From: Paenibacillus sp. FSL R5-0517 | GTDB lineage: Bacteria; Bacillota; Bacilli; Paenibacillales; Paenibacillaceae | Reading direction: 5' to 3' | Length of the DNA stretch: 64,000 nt | Assembly: GCF_037974355.1 (NCBI RefSeq) | Contig: NZ_CP150235.1 | Location: 6,262,001-6,326,000 of the forward strand | Part shown: in pieces, positions 44,706 to 53,470 of the stretch | Position numbering within the stretch: the first letter of the stretch is position 1 | How the letters are laid out: each line of letters begins with the position of its first letter | Notes under the pieces: model-generated | What the model was told of the DNA's origin: nothing | What the model saw: only the letters and a program-made list of their open reading frames with translations | The model's database searches: none | Made by a program: the position numbers and the translations under genes

Positions 44706-44969
44706 ATCACATCAAATTCGCTTAAACTGACCAAAGAACAGCAGGATGAAGCCATTCGTACCATCCAGTCGTATTTCGAAGAGGAACGTGGCGAAGAACT
44801 GGGTGATCTGGCCGCTTGGGGTGTCCTCGACCTGTTCATGACACAGCTGGCTCCCTACATATATAATCAGGCACTCCGTGACGCGCGCACAACGGTCAAT
44901 CAACGCATGGCATCGATGGAAGAAGACCTGTTTGCACTGGAACAAAAGTTACCCAAGACTTCCCGTTAA
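44706..44969 (+). CDS. DUF2164-family small protein with apparent ATC start codon
   Basis: 87 residues: (M)TSNSLKLTKEQQDEAIRTI at the start, QSYFEEERGEELGDLAAWG next, then a helical tail ending LPKTSR. This matches DUF2164 proteins from memory, in size and in the YFEEERGEE...LAPYIYNQALRDA pattern. An ideal ribosome binding site (AAAGGGAGGG) ends 6 nt before ATC 44706. No ATG, GTG or TTG is in frame until deep inside the conserved domain, and an in-frame TAG (44667-44669) lies upstream. Either ATC is used, or the start was lost by mutation or sequence error. The function of the family is unknown. Confidence 0.7.
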   Translation: MTSNSLKLTKEQQDEAIRTIQSYFEEERGEELGDLAAWGVLDLFMTQLAPYIYNQALRDARTTVNQRMASMEEDLFALEQKLPKTSR

Positions 44970-44983
44970 TTCACTACAAACAC

Positions 44984-45160
44984 GTGTTCAAAAAAAATCT
45001 GGTTTTCAGTACCGAGAAGATGGAATGAAGCTAGAAATGGAGTAGCGGAGCGTAGATAGAGCTACGTGAGCAACGGACATTTCGGCTGAATTTCATATTC
45101 GATGCTGATAATGCCGCTAGGCATAATTCGTAATCAAAAGTGGATTTTTTTGAACAACAC
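44984..45160. mobile_element. 177-bp MITE-like element with inverted ends
   Basis: The left end GTGTTCAAAAAAAATCTGG followed by TTTTCAGTACCGA matches the reverse complement of the right end (GTTCAAAAAAATCCACTTTT then GATTACGA) imperfectly over about 28 bp. There is no coding capacity. A deletion derivative with the same two ends is at 20559-20605. No transposase is in the window, so mobility would be in trans. Confidence 0.65.
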
Positions 45161-45185
45161 TATATAAAGAAAGAAGGTTGCATTC

Positions 45186-45734
45186 ATGTTTACCTATTCA
45201 TTGGATGAATATACCGAACTCCGGCCGCTGGCCATGGAACACACCAAACCGCTGTTCGAACTCACGGATCGTTCACGGGATCAACTGAGACATTGGTTAC
45301 CGTGGGTTGATCATGTGACAGAAGTGGAACACACCTCGAACTTCATTACTAATGCATTAAAACAAGGTGCTGAAAATGGCGGCTTCACCGCCGGTGTGTG
45401 GTTAAAAGGTGATCTTGCCGGCATCATCGGATTCCACGAGATTAACTGGACCAACCGCTCGGTGAGCATCGGATATTGGCTTGGGAAAGGTTTTGAGGGT
45501 CAGGGCTTGATGACAAGCGCTTGTCGCGTTCTGGTTGATTACGCACTGGTCACACTGGATCTGAATCGCGTCGAGATTCGCTCGGCAACGAACAACAAAC
45601 GCAGCCGCGCCATCCCGGAAAGACTCGGATTCGTTCTCGAAGGTGTCATTCGTCAGGCAGAGAAGCTGCCTAAAGGTTACGTGAACCATGCGGTATACGG
45701 CATGCTTCAGCATGAATGGGAACTTTTACGCTAA
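45186..45734 (+). CDS. GNAT acetyltransferase, RimJ/RimL type
   Basis: 182 residues. The fold is recognised by IGFHEINWTNRSVSIGYWL, the acetyl-CoA loop GKGFEGQGLMTSA and the late RVEIRSATNNKRSRAIPERL. This subgroup acetylates N-termini of ribosomal proteins or small amines. GAAGG precedes the ATG. Substrate unknown. Confidence 0.85.
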   Translation: MFTYSLDEYTELRPLAMEHTKPLFELTDRSRDQLRHWLPWVDHVTEVEHTSNFITNALKQGAENGGFTAGVWLKGDLAGIIGFHEINWTNRSVSIGYWLGKGFEGQGLMTSACRVLVDYALVTLDLNRVEIRSATNNKRSRAIPERLGFVLEGVIRQAEKLPKGYVNHAVYGMLQHEWELLR

Positions 45735-45777
45735 TTTGTTTACATAATTGAGTTAAAATCTAACTAAGACCAACCGT

Positions 45778-45824
45778 ATGCCCCTTTCCTGTGTACATTT
45801 TAAACACGGGTGAGGGGCATTCTT
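45778..45824 (+). terminator. Terminator after the RimL-like gene
   Basis: ATGCCCCT (45778-45785) pairs with AGGGGCAT (45813-45820), with an inner CGTGTTT/ACACG-like pairing and trailing T residues. Moderate strength. Confidence 0.6.
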
Positions 45825-45957
45825 GGTTATTGATCCATTTTTTACTGACAATTAAGGTTCCTCTCAGCCTCCCTTCATTCTTGCTCTCTAATATAACGTT
45901 GTGGGTGAACACCCATACACCCATACCAACCTACAGAAGAAAGAAGGATGATCCAGG

Positions 45958-46866
45958 ATGAAGAGAGCCAAAACATCAAGAACAGTAGTGGTTACCAGCG
46001 CAATGGCTATGACGATTGCACTCGGTGGAGGCATGTTTGCACATTCAGTAGCTAATGCAGATCCGGCAGCAAACCCTTCAGGCCAGACGGACAACGCTCC
46101 TACAATAAATTCACATAAAATAAAACCAGAAGACGGGGTTAGAGGTTTGGGGCCCGGGCTGGAGCGCTATTCGGACGAACTTACCTCCGTGCTTGGCGTG
46201 TCTGCCGATGAGCTGAAAGAAGCGCGCAGGTCAGGCAGCACCATTGCCCAGATTGCAGCAACCCAAAATGTAGATGTACAGACCGTCATTGATCAACTGG
46301 TCGCAGCGGAGAAAACAGAACTCCAGCAGCAGTTGACCGATGGCAAAATCACACAAACCCAATACGATGAGCGTGCAGCTACAATTACACAACGTGTGAC
46401 TGACCTGGTAAAGGGTAATAAGAAGGACGTTGGAGCAGGTGGGCGTGGTCGGGGTGGATTTGGTGGACCAGGAGCAGAACGTTATACCAAGGAACTGACC
46501 TCCATCCTCGGGGTTACAACGGAAGAACTGAAGGAAGCCCGTGAAGCAGGCAGCACTATTGCCGAGATTGCCGTCACCAAGAACGTGGACGTGCAGACGG
46601 TTATTGATACACTCGTTACTGCCCAGAAAGCAGAACTGCAACAACAGTTAACCGACGGCAAGATCACACAAAGCCAATTCGATGAGCGCGAGGCAGACAT
46701 TACTCAACGAGTTACTGACCTCGTCAATGGTAAACAGCCAGAAGGTCCAGCAGGTCACATCCATGATCATGGAGCAAAACCAGACGGCAAACCAAAGACA
46801 GTGCCGATTCCGGATTCCAGCAAAGTCGACAAGTCAACTAACGACAGCAGCAAAGACTTATCTTAA
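45958..46866 (+). CDS. Secreted protein with two tandem 84-residue repeats
   Basis: 302 residues with a signal peptide (basic start, hydrophobic 10-30, likely cleavage after VANA). Two near-identical helical repeats cover residues 69-152 and 174-257 (offset 105 residues); each runs from ERY..ELTS.LGV through ELKEAR to TQRVTDLV. The linker is Gly/Arg-rich (GGRGRGGFGGPG). The C-terminus is His/Lys/Ser-rich and unstructured. Each repeat contains a GSTIAQIA-type helix followed by NVDVQTVID, reminiscent of short putative helix-turn-helix units in exported DUF2680-like proteins. I cannot assign a function. Confidence 0.75.
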   Translation: MKRAKTSRTVVVTSAMAMTIALGGGMFAHSVANADPAANPSGQTDNAPTINSHKIKPEDGVRGLGPGLERYSDELTSVLGVSADELKEARRSGSTIAQIAATQNVDVQTVIDQLVAAEKTELQQQLTDGKITQTQYDERAATITQRVTDLVKGNKKDVGAGGRGRGGFGGPGAERYTKELTSILGVTTEELKEAREAGSTIAEIAVTKNVDVQTVIDTLVTAQKAELQQQLTDGKITQSQFDEREADITQRVTDLVNGKQPEGPAGHIHDHGAKPDGKPKTVPIPDSSKVDKSTNDSSKDLS

Positions 46867-46936
46867 CAAAGGATTAGGCCCAGAACGCTAGGCAAGCACA
46901 GGCTTGTTTATACACGGTTTAATGCATGAATCAAGA

Positions 46937-46987
46937 TAAAGCCCCTCCTACTCCACAACAAGTGGACATCAAGGAAGGGCTTTGTTT
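46937..46987. terminator. Terminator after the repeat protein
   Basis: AAAGCCCCTCCT pairs with AGGAAGGGCTTT around an inner CCAC/GTGG stem, followed by GTTTTG. It could serve both convergent genes. Confidence 0.7.
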
Positions 46988-47041
46988 TGATATCGCAATC
47001 CGTTTCCATATCACTTTAAATCTGTCGATCAAACTTCTCCC

Positions 47042-47830
47042 TTAGAGGGCTCGGACCATACCACCATCCACGATCAATGAGGTTCCGGTGATGTACGTAT
47101 TGGCCCCGGATAACAGGAACACCACCGCTTTGGCAAACTCCTCTGGTTGACCATAACGGCCGAGTGGAATCTCCTTGCGGAACTGTTCCGATACTTCATC
47201 CTCACTGACTCCGTTCTGCTCTGCCCGTGCAGCGTCCAGCTCACGAATGCGGTCTGTGGCAATACGCCCTGGCGCCACCGTGTTGATTAAAATTCCGTAT
47301 GGAGCCAGCTCTTGGGATAACGTCTTCGCCAATCCAAAAACGCCGGTACGGAACGTGTTGGACAGCACCAGACCCGGAATGGGCTGCTTTACGGAAGTTG
47401 AAGCGATATTCACAATGTGTCCTCCGTGTTCTTTCATATAAGGAAGAGCACCGCGAATCAGCCTTACATAACTGAGCACATTTAATTCAAATGCACGTTC
47501 CCAATCCTCATCCGTCAGTGACTCAAATGAACCTGAGGGTGGCCCACCCGAATTGTTCACCAGAATATCAATCTGCCCGAACAGCTCTGCTGTCTTGTGA
47601 ATCAGCGCCTCAATATCTTCCTTACGTGTCACATCGGTTGCATGATATTCCACACGCCCACCACCACCAAGCGCCAGAAGCTCCTGCTTCACGGCTGCGA
47701 GCTTTTCTTCGCTCCGGCTGGCGAGCATGACGTCAGCACCTTCTGCTGCCAATTGAGCGGCTACCGCTTTGCCCAGCCCGCGGCTGGAAGCCAGCACCAG
47801 TGCTTTTTTACCTTGAAGTCCCATGTCCAT
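47042..47830 (-). CDS. SDR-family protein with altered catalytic motif
   Basis: 262 residues, short-chain dehydrogenase fold with a cofactor loop at SSRGLGKAV, VNNSGG, and Ser144 in VNIASTS. At the position of the catalytic Tyr-x3-Lys it has S157-x3-R161 (LVLSNTFRTG). The change belongs to a recognised FabG-like side branch, so it is probably not an error, but standard SDR chemistry is doubtful. GAGGAGGAGG precedes the start. The GNAT gene lies 27 bp upstream in the same orientation, so both are probably co-transcribed. Confidence 0.8.
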   Translation of the reverse strand: MDMGLQGKKALVLASSRGLGKAVAAQLAAEGADVMLASRSEEKLAAVKQELLALGGGGRVEYHATDVTRKEDIEALIHKTAELFGQIDILVNNSGGPPSGSFESLTDEDWERAFELNVLSYVRLIRGALPYMKEHGGHIVNIASTSVKQPIPGLVLSNTFRTGVFGLAKTLSQELAPYGILINTVAPGRIATDRIRELDAARAEQNGVSEDEVSEQFRKEIPLGRYGQPEEFAKAVVFLLSGANTYITGTSLIVDGGMVRAL

Positions 47831-47857
47831 CGTTGTTCCTCCTCCTCAGCTACGTTT

Positions 47858-48358
47858 CTATTTGGTTTGGATAAAATAACCCATAAGAATGTCGTCCACA
47901 TCCTTGCCCCCGATATAAAACTCGGACACCAACCTGCCTTCCGTCACAAATCCACACTGGGTATAAAACGTAATCGCTCCCGGATTGCTAGAGAGCACGC
48001 GCAGCCTGAGCTTACGAACGCCTTGTTGGGCCGCATGCTGCTTGATAGCATCCATCAAAGCAGTAGCGATACCACAACGCCGATCATGAGGATGAACTGC
48101 AATATGAATCTCGTAAACGTGACGGTTGACGGGCATACCTGTCGCTGGCTGAAAGCCCACATAACCACATACCCGCTCTCCCTGCACCGCAATCAATTGG
48201 TTGCCTGGCGGACAATACTGCAGGTATTGCTGTCTGGAGCGCCATTGCATCGGTGCAGGAGAGGTGTATTTGTCCCATACCAGGGTGTCCAATTCCATTA
48301 GCTGGGCTGCATCTTTAATCTCGGATGGACGAATCGTAAATGTATGGCTGGTAAGCAT
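47858..48358 (-). CDS. GNAT-family N-acetyltransferase
   Basis: 166 residues with the GNAT core: ICGYVGFQ-like strand (VCGYVGFQP), IHIAVHPHDRRCGIATALMD as the acetyl-CoA loop, and LRVLSSNPGAITFYTQCGF. Substrate unknown. First gene of a two-gene unit with the SDR protein. Confidence 0.85.
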   Translation of the reverse strand: MLTSHTFTIRPSEIKDAAQLMELDTLVWDKYTSPAPMQWRSRQQYLQYCPPGNQLIAVQGERVCGYVGFQPATGMPVNRHVYEIHIAVHPHDRRCGIATALMDAIKQHAAQQGVRKLRLRVLSSNPGAITFYTQCGFVTEGRLVSEFYIGGKDVDDILMGYFIQTK

Positions 48359-48574
48359 AATGATTCAACCTTTCGTGCTATAGTCGACAACGCTGTACGT
48401 TACAACGTCGGGGGAAGTTAATAAAGGTAAGAAACGTAGGAATACGTTGTTCGTTGGCTTCACTGTCTACCTATATTCGCTCTATATATTGTAGCATAGC
48501 CTCAGCTTTGACTAAAATTCCACTCCTTGATGAACGAAATTCGATCTTTACCATTCAAAAAATGAAATAAACAC

Positions 48575-48605
48575 TTAACCTTGCCGTAACGTCATGGTTT
48601 ATACT
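48575..48605 (+). promoter_or_regulatory. MerR-type promoter with 19-bp spacer
   Basis: TTAACC (48575-48580) and TATACT (48600-48605) are 19 bp apart, the stretched spacing at which MerR regulators act. The spacer holds a dyad (48577-48599) symmetrical at 18 of 23 positions, with AACC and GGTT at its ends. It is likely the autoregulated promoter of the fusion gene. Confidence 0.7.
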
Positions 48606-48626
48606 GATTCGATAAGGAGGGGATGC

Positions 48627-49832
48627 ATGATGAACATCAAAGAAGCAGCAAGCAGGCTTGGTATATCGGCGAGAGCTATTCGCTTTTATGAAGAAAAAGG
48701 ATTAATTCGACCCGCCAAACAGTCCAGTAACAGGTATCGCACATACACTGAGAATGATATCTGGCGGCTTCAGACCATTGCTGCGCTGCGTGAGATTGGC
48801 ATGTCGTTACAGGATATTACACACGCGCTCGGAGAGATCGATCAAGGGAACCAGCAGCGGCTGGAAGAATATTTGGAGCTGCAACAGGCTGTCATGTATG
48901 CCCAGTGGATTGAGCTCAAACGTATGATGGATACCACCCAGCGTATGATTGACCTGAATCGTCAGGAAGGACCGCTGGATGTCAGCCATCTGCACGACCT
49001 AGCGGACAGTGCCCGACGTCTGCGCGAAGCACGGCAGAACTGGCATGATCGGTGGAATTATGACACCCAGGCAGCCATCCATGATCAGCGAGTGCAGGCA
49101 GAAAGCAGAGTCACTGCTGAACAAGGACCAACAAGCTCAAAGGCCAAGCATCATTCGGACAACGCCTCGCCTATAAGCGATGAGCATGGAGTTCCACATC
49201 CACACCATCATGCAGATCATTCCACGCCGAGCGATTCCAATGACAAGGTACAGTCTTCCTTTTATCTGTATCACAACTATGACGAAGCGCTAGAACAGAC
49301 AGCTCATTGGATCTCTCCCGCCCTTGGTGAGAAAGGACTCGATATTGGTACAGGTACGGGTAATTTGGCTGGGATACTGCTACAAAACGGCGCTGACATG
49401 ACTGCAATCGACCAGTCCCGGGAGATGCTTCGCAGATGTCGTACCAAATATCCGGAGATGCATGTGAAACTTGGTAATTTCCTGGCCTTGCCGTTTGTGG
49501 ATCAATCTTTTGACTTTGTCGTATCCAGCTTTGCCTTCCATCATCTGAGTCCAGATCAGCAACTACTGGCCTTACAGGAGATGCAGCGAGTTCTAACCTC
49601 GCGCGGACGCATCGGTCTAACGGATCTGATGTTTGTCGATGCTGCTCACCGCGAGGCGTATGTCCGTGAAGCTGAGTTGTCAGGAAACGAGGAACAGTTG
49701 CGTGCCTTGCGCGAGCGTCACTTCCCTCTGCTGGATGAGCTATGCGGATGGCTGGAACAACAGGGCTACGTCACAAAACATGTGCGGCATAATGAGCTGT
49801 TACATACGTTGCTGGCGGTTCCGCTGCGGTGA
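48627..49832 (+). CDS. MerR-family regulator fused to a SAM-dependent methyltransferase
   Basis: 401 residues from ATG 48627 (AGGAGG 6 nt upstream). The N-terminal MerR helix-turn-helix (IKEAASRLGISARAIRFYEE) is followed by a dimerisation helix. A polar linker rich in His (HPHHHADH) leads to a class I methyltransferase with motif I LDIGTGTGNLAG, acidic loop AIDQS and the post-motif SSFAFHHLSPDQ. The domain pair suggests that DNA binding and small-molecule methylation are linked, perhaps with substrate or SAM as effector. The His cluster could bind metal. No target gene is adjacent on the same strand. Confidence 0.85.
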   Translation: MMNIKEAASRLGISARAIRFYEEKGLIRPAKQSSNRYRTYTENDIWRLQTIAALREIGMSLQDITHALGEIDQGNQQRLEEYLELQQAVMYAQWIELKRMMDTTQRMIDLNRQEGPLDVSHLHDLADSARRLREARQNWHDRWNYDTQAAIHDQRVQAESRVTAEQGPTSSKAKHHSDNASPISDEHGVPHPHHHADHSTPSDSNDKVQSSFYLYHNYDEALEQTAHWISPALGEKGLDIGTGTGNLAGILLQNGADMTAIDQSREMLRRCRTKYPEMHVKLGNFLALPFVDQSFDFVVSSFAFHHLSPDQQLLALQEMQRVLTSRGRIGLTDLMFVDAAHREAYVREAELSGNEEQLRALRERHFPLLDELCGWLEQQGYVTKHVRHNELLHTLLAVPLR

Positions 49833-49857
49833 GCAATACATTATGAGCATATGCCAA

Positions 49858-49896
49858 AAAGGCCATCCCCCCTTGAATAAAGGAGGATGACCTTGG
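49858..49896. terminator. Bidirectional terminator between convergent genes
   Basis: AAGGCCATCCCCCCTT pairs with AAGGAGGATGACCTT with few mismatches, between the MerR fusion and the GH94 gene. The flanking T/A runs are short. Confidence 0.6.
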
Positions 49897-49915
49897 TGTA
49901 CATCATGCTACGAAA

Positions 49916-52900
49916 TTACATATAAATATCAACGATTGTGCGCTCAGTCGCACTGCGTGCCTGTCTGAACTCATCAAGCGAGATGCAAACCCCGCCCTGA
50001 CGGTAACGGTTCGCTGTACGCTCGGTACGAATGTCCTTGCCATTCACCGCTACACGACTCACAGCACCTTCGTTCAAGTGATAGATAAACGTCACTGGCT
50101 CACCTGCATACTCGAATTCGAATTGCATGCCGTTCAGCTCAGCTGGCAATACCGGGTCAATGACCAGATCGCCGCCCTCTTGACGAATGCCAAGCGCATT
50201 GGAGATCAGCTGGTTCATGTAGATTCCAGGGCCGCTGGAGTAGATTCTCCATCCGCCTTTCACTTGTACAGTCCCTTTACGAAGCTGGTCGAAATGCTCC
50301 TGTGCCTCGTAACGCGTATTGAACTTGCCGTCGGAACTACTGAAGTACGAGTTCGCTTGACGAATCTCCGCGTTAGGCACAACCTCTCCGATGCCAACCG
50401 GGTTGATCATCGCAAGACCATTCCACACCTGATCTGTCTTGCCGAGCTTCGCCATCGCTTCCACGTAACGGATATGGGCGTGTACATATTGCAAACCAAT
50501 CTCACGTCCGAAGTTGGATGCTTGCTCTGCACGTTTGAAGTGTGTGCTTACACCGCCAGCATATTGAGCCGGACGATTCATCAGACGCACGCCATCCGGG
50601 CACAGGAACTGTCCACGGATCAATGCGTAATGCGATTCTGCTTGCTCCGCATTCAGCAATTCACCGATCATGCTGCGCGTCATTGGCAACAGGCGATATT
50701 GAATGCCTGTCTCTGTGTCCGTTGGATGAAGCATCAGCTTCGCTTGGTCGGCTTCTTCCATGTACACAAAGCCCGGAATCACATCTGTGCCCAGCATGTA
50801 ACGGTTAAAGTCCTCACGAATGCCTTGTGCGAGTACGTCAAGCTCCTTCGCAAAGTCTGCATCCTTGAATTTCAGCGCTTGCGAGAGCACATTCACGGAC
50901 TGATACGTCAATGCCACAGTCCAACTGCTCACCATGTATTGCTTCAGCTGTGCATTGGCTGGTTGGAGCGTATCATCCCAGTCTCCATCTCCGTAGGAAG
51001 ACAGGAACGTATCGTGCAGGAAGTGCGAACGGATATATTCGATCTCTTTTTTCGCGTGATCCAGTACCGTTGCCGTCTCTTCCGTGAAGCCGAAGCTATG
51101 TTTAACGGTATATGGTACTTTCTCATCCAGGATTGCATAATCGCGAGTTGCTGTCAGATAATCCGCCAGCACTTTCAGCGGCCATACGATGATATCGCCA
51201 TGGCTTTCTTCCTGTTGAATTGCAAAGTATTTATCAAACATGAACCATTGCGGCCAGTTGCCATCATCTTCGTATTGGTGAGTATAGACCATTTTAATGA
51301 TATCGCGAACTTGCTCATATTTTTGCGTTGCCATAAAGTACTCCACCGGACCTTGGCATACATCACGTGTACCCCAAGCCGCGCCGCCATACTGCTCCAA
51401 ACCGTGAGGCACGGAGTAGTGAACCAGCATGTTGTGGGTGTACCACCAAGCCAGCGCATTTACTTTGAACAGATCCTCTGCACTCTGACCTTCTCCACGG
51501 GACAAACGGAACCCGTTCATCACACCTGCGAAGAACTCGCGATATGCCTGCACTTCCTCTTCAAAAGTCAGACTTGAGCTTGCTGCCGCGCCGCTATCCG
51601 CTTGACCTTCCAACACCCCTTGTACCTTCAGCGTCCATTCAGTACTCGCTTCCAGACTAAGTGTAACCAGCGATGCGGAACCACTGCGGATACCACTTGC
51701 CAGCAACGTCTCGTCACCTACATTGACAGCTGCGCCATCCACCGACATACGGTATTGCAGATCCGGATACGTTCCGGCACTAATCGCTTGTGGGTCAGCT
51801 TTGAAGATCAACGTATCGCCATCCTGCGTCATATGCAGCGGATACTCGTATTCATTCACATTCATCGTAATCTGGTTCGTTACCAGGTAACGGTATGCCT
51901 TACCACTTGTGGAGCATACGTTCATGCTTACTTCCGTCGAATGTGCACCTGTGTAATTGGTCACGATGATCGTGTCGGATTCGGTTTTGTAGATCCAGCG
52001 TGCATAGTTGAAGCCAATCTCGAACAGGGATGGCATTGTCAGCAGGCGATATTGTCCGTCCATTTCCACATAAATGCGTTGTCCTGCCGTCTTCGGCACG
52101 TTCAAGGCATTGCGGGCATTACTGATCATTTTATTAAAATTGGTGTTCCCAATAACGAGCTGTGAGTTGAAAATACCGTACATATACGATGTCGTTGTAA
52201 TAACCTGAGCCCCAAGTTGCACGTTGCCACCACTCATCAGAATGTGACCGTGCGGACGCTCCACAAGTAATTCTTTTGCTTTCAGTACGATATGCTCATA
52301 GCTGCCTGTGAAGAAGGATAACAATTCCTCACCGTTGTGCTCTTCCTGATGACGATCAGGGAACAGATCATGAATCTCATCTTGCGTCAGATCAAGCGTT
52401 ACCAGAGGTTCACCCAGGAAGGAGGACAGTTTCACCTGTTCCAACACGTCGCCATTTTCCACAGTGAGAGCCTGTACTTCATTCCAAGCTGCTGTAACTT
52501 CATCCCCGAATTCCAGTGCAGAGATTCCTTCGGCATGATTAGGCTTCGCCAGTCCATAGAAGACCACCTGAGCCTCTCCGTTTAGATTCAGCAGTTCCGA
52601 TTGCAATGCGGTATAGGCAAATTCATACTGATACGTCTCATTCGCAAGTGTTGGGCGATTCAAGCTCTCTGGTTGATTCGTTTCCTTGTACGACAGACCG
52701 AAGAATTGGAATCCATCTGTGGAATAACCGATTGCTTTCGTCAGGGAACCTTGTTGCATATACGGAAATGCACCGCCCTGAGGCTGGTTTTGACGGGAAC
52801 ATACCACATACCCTTTCGCTTCATCTTGGAACACCGTATGGTCAATGTATTGTGACAGATAAGCTTCATTGCTGCGTACCGCCCCTGGATCAGCAAGACC

Positions 52901-53308
52901 CACATCCTGTCCATATACCACGTCTACGTTCTGTTGTTGTCCTGTGAGCTTCACATCCCAGAACCAAACACCTTGTGGTGTAGCCGTAAATACGACCTGA
53001 TAGCCGATACCCTGTTCACTGCCTTTCGGCTGGACTGTGCCCTTCCAGATCAACTGGTTGTTGGACTGTGCTTTGCTTGTAATTACTTTGCTATTCGAAC
53101 GTACACCGAGCAACGGGAACGAGCTGATGTTCTCTCCCTCGTGTACACGCAGGTACAGGTTGTTCAGAGATCCATCAATCTGGTTGCTGAGCAACTGGTT
53201 CAACATTGTTGTACCAGATGTCGCCTGGTATAGGTCGCCACTGTTCAAAAAGGTAAAGGATAACTCCCCGGCATTCAACCGGATCGGTTCATTAATCATC
53301 GTTGTCAT
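49916..53308 (-). CDS. GH94-family phosphorylase, probably 1,2-beta-oligoglucan phosphorylase
   Basis: 1130 residues from ATG 53308 (AAGGAG 8 nt upstream; GTG 53317 overlaps it). N-terminal beta-sandwich, then an (alpha/alpha)6 barrel with WGTRDVCQGPVEYFMATQKY, WPQWFMFDKY and the general-acid region YGDGDWDDTLQPAN. Length and motifs fit beta-1,2-glucan (sophoro-oligosaccharide) phosphorylases better than the shorter cellobiose phosphorylases; this sub-assignment is from memory. There is no signal peptide, so it splits imported oligosaccharides with phosphate in the cytoplasm. A palindromic operator sits before it and a LacI gene upstream. Confidence 0.75.
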   Translation of the reverse strand: MTTMINEPIRLNAGELSFTFLNSGDLYQATSGTTMLNQLLSNQIDGSLNNLYLRVHEGENISSFPLLGVRSNSKVITSKAQSNNQLIWKGTVQPKGSEQGIGYQVVFTATPQGVWFWDVKLTGQQQNVDVVYGQDVGLADPGAVRSNEAYLSQYIDHTVFQDEAKGYVVCSRQNQPQGGAFPYMQQGSLTKAIGYSTDGFQFFGLSYKETNQPESLNRPTLANETYQYEFAYTALQSELLNLNGEAQVVFYGLAKPNHAEGISALEFGDEVTAAWNEVQALTVENGDVLEQVKLSSFLGEPLVTLDLTQDEIHDLFPDRHQEEHNGEELLSFFTGSYEHIVLKAKELLVERPHGHILMSGGNVQLGAQVITTTSYMYGIFNSQLVIGNTNFNKMISNARNALNVPKTAGQRIYVEMDGQYRLLTMPSLFEIGFNYARWIYKTESDTIIVTNYTGAHSTEVSMNVCSTSGKAYRYLVTNQITMNVNEYEYPLHMTQDGDTLIFKADPQAISAGTYPDLQYRMSVDGAAVNVGDETLLASGIRSGSASLVTLSLEASTEWTLKVQGVLEGQADSGAAASSSLTFEEEVQAYREFFAGVMNGFRLSRGEGQSAEDLFKVNALAWWYTHNMLVHYSVPHGLEQYGGAAWGTRDVCQGPVEYFMATQKYEQVRDIIKMVYTHQYEDDGNWPQWFMFDKYFAIQQEESHGDIIVWPLKVLADYLTATRDYAILDEKVPYTVKHSFGFTEETATVLDHAKKEIEYIRSHFLHDTFLSSYGDGDWDDTLQPANAQLKQYMVSSWTVALTYQSVNVLSQALKFKDADFAKELDVLAQGIREDFNRYMLGTDVIPGFVYMEEADQAKLMLHPTDTETGIQYRLLPMTRSMIGELLNAEQAESHYALIRGQFLCPDGVRLMNRPAQYAGGVSTHFKRAEQASNFGREIGLQYVHAHIRYVEAMAKLGKTDQVWNGLAMINPVGIGEVVPNAEIRQANSYFSSSDGKFNTRYEAQEHFDQLRKGTVQVKGGWRIYSSGPGIYMNQLISNALGIRQEGGDLVIDPVLPAELNGMQFEFEYAGEPVTFIYHLNEGAVSRVAVNGKDIRTERTANRYRQGGVCISLDEFRQARSATERTIVDIYM

Positions 53309-53334
53309 AGGGTTCACTCCTTGAATTAGTATAA

Positions 53335-53352
53335 AATCGAAACGTTTCGATT
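53335..53352. promoter_or_regulatory. LacI-type operator O1 before the GH94 gene
   Basis: AATCGAAACGTTTCGATT is a perfect 18-bp palindrome 27 bp upstream of the phosphorylase start. The core GAAACGTTTC recurs at 54595-54608 and 54782-54795. Confidence 0.8.
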
Positions 53353-53470
53353 AATCTGAAAAAGAATAGGGGCCTCTTCAAACCGGCCTTTTACAGCCCG
53401 TCCGGACGATAACCCCATCATTGAACTTTCACTTCAGCATGCAGGCATTTCCTTGGTTGTCAGACTCGGC

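Noticed and set aside
50078..51577. 499-codon plus-strand frame opposite the GH94 gene
   Set aside because: Long only because the GH94 strand avoids certain codons; Cys/His/Ile-rich composition and no ribosome binding site.
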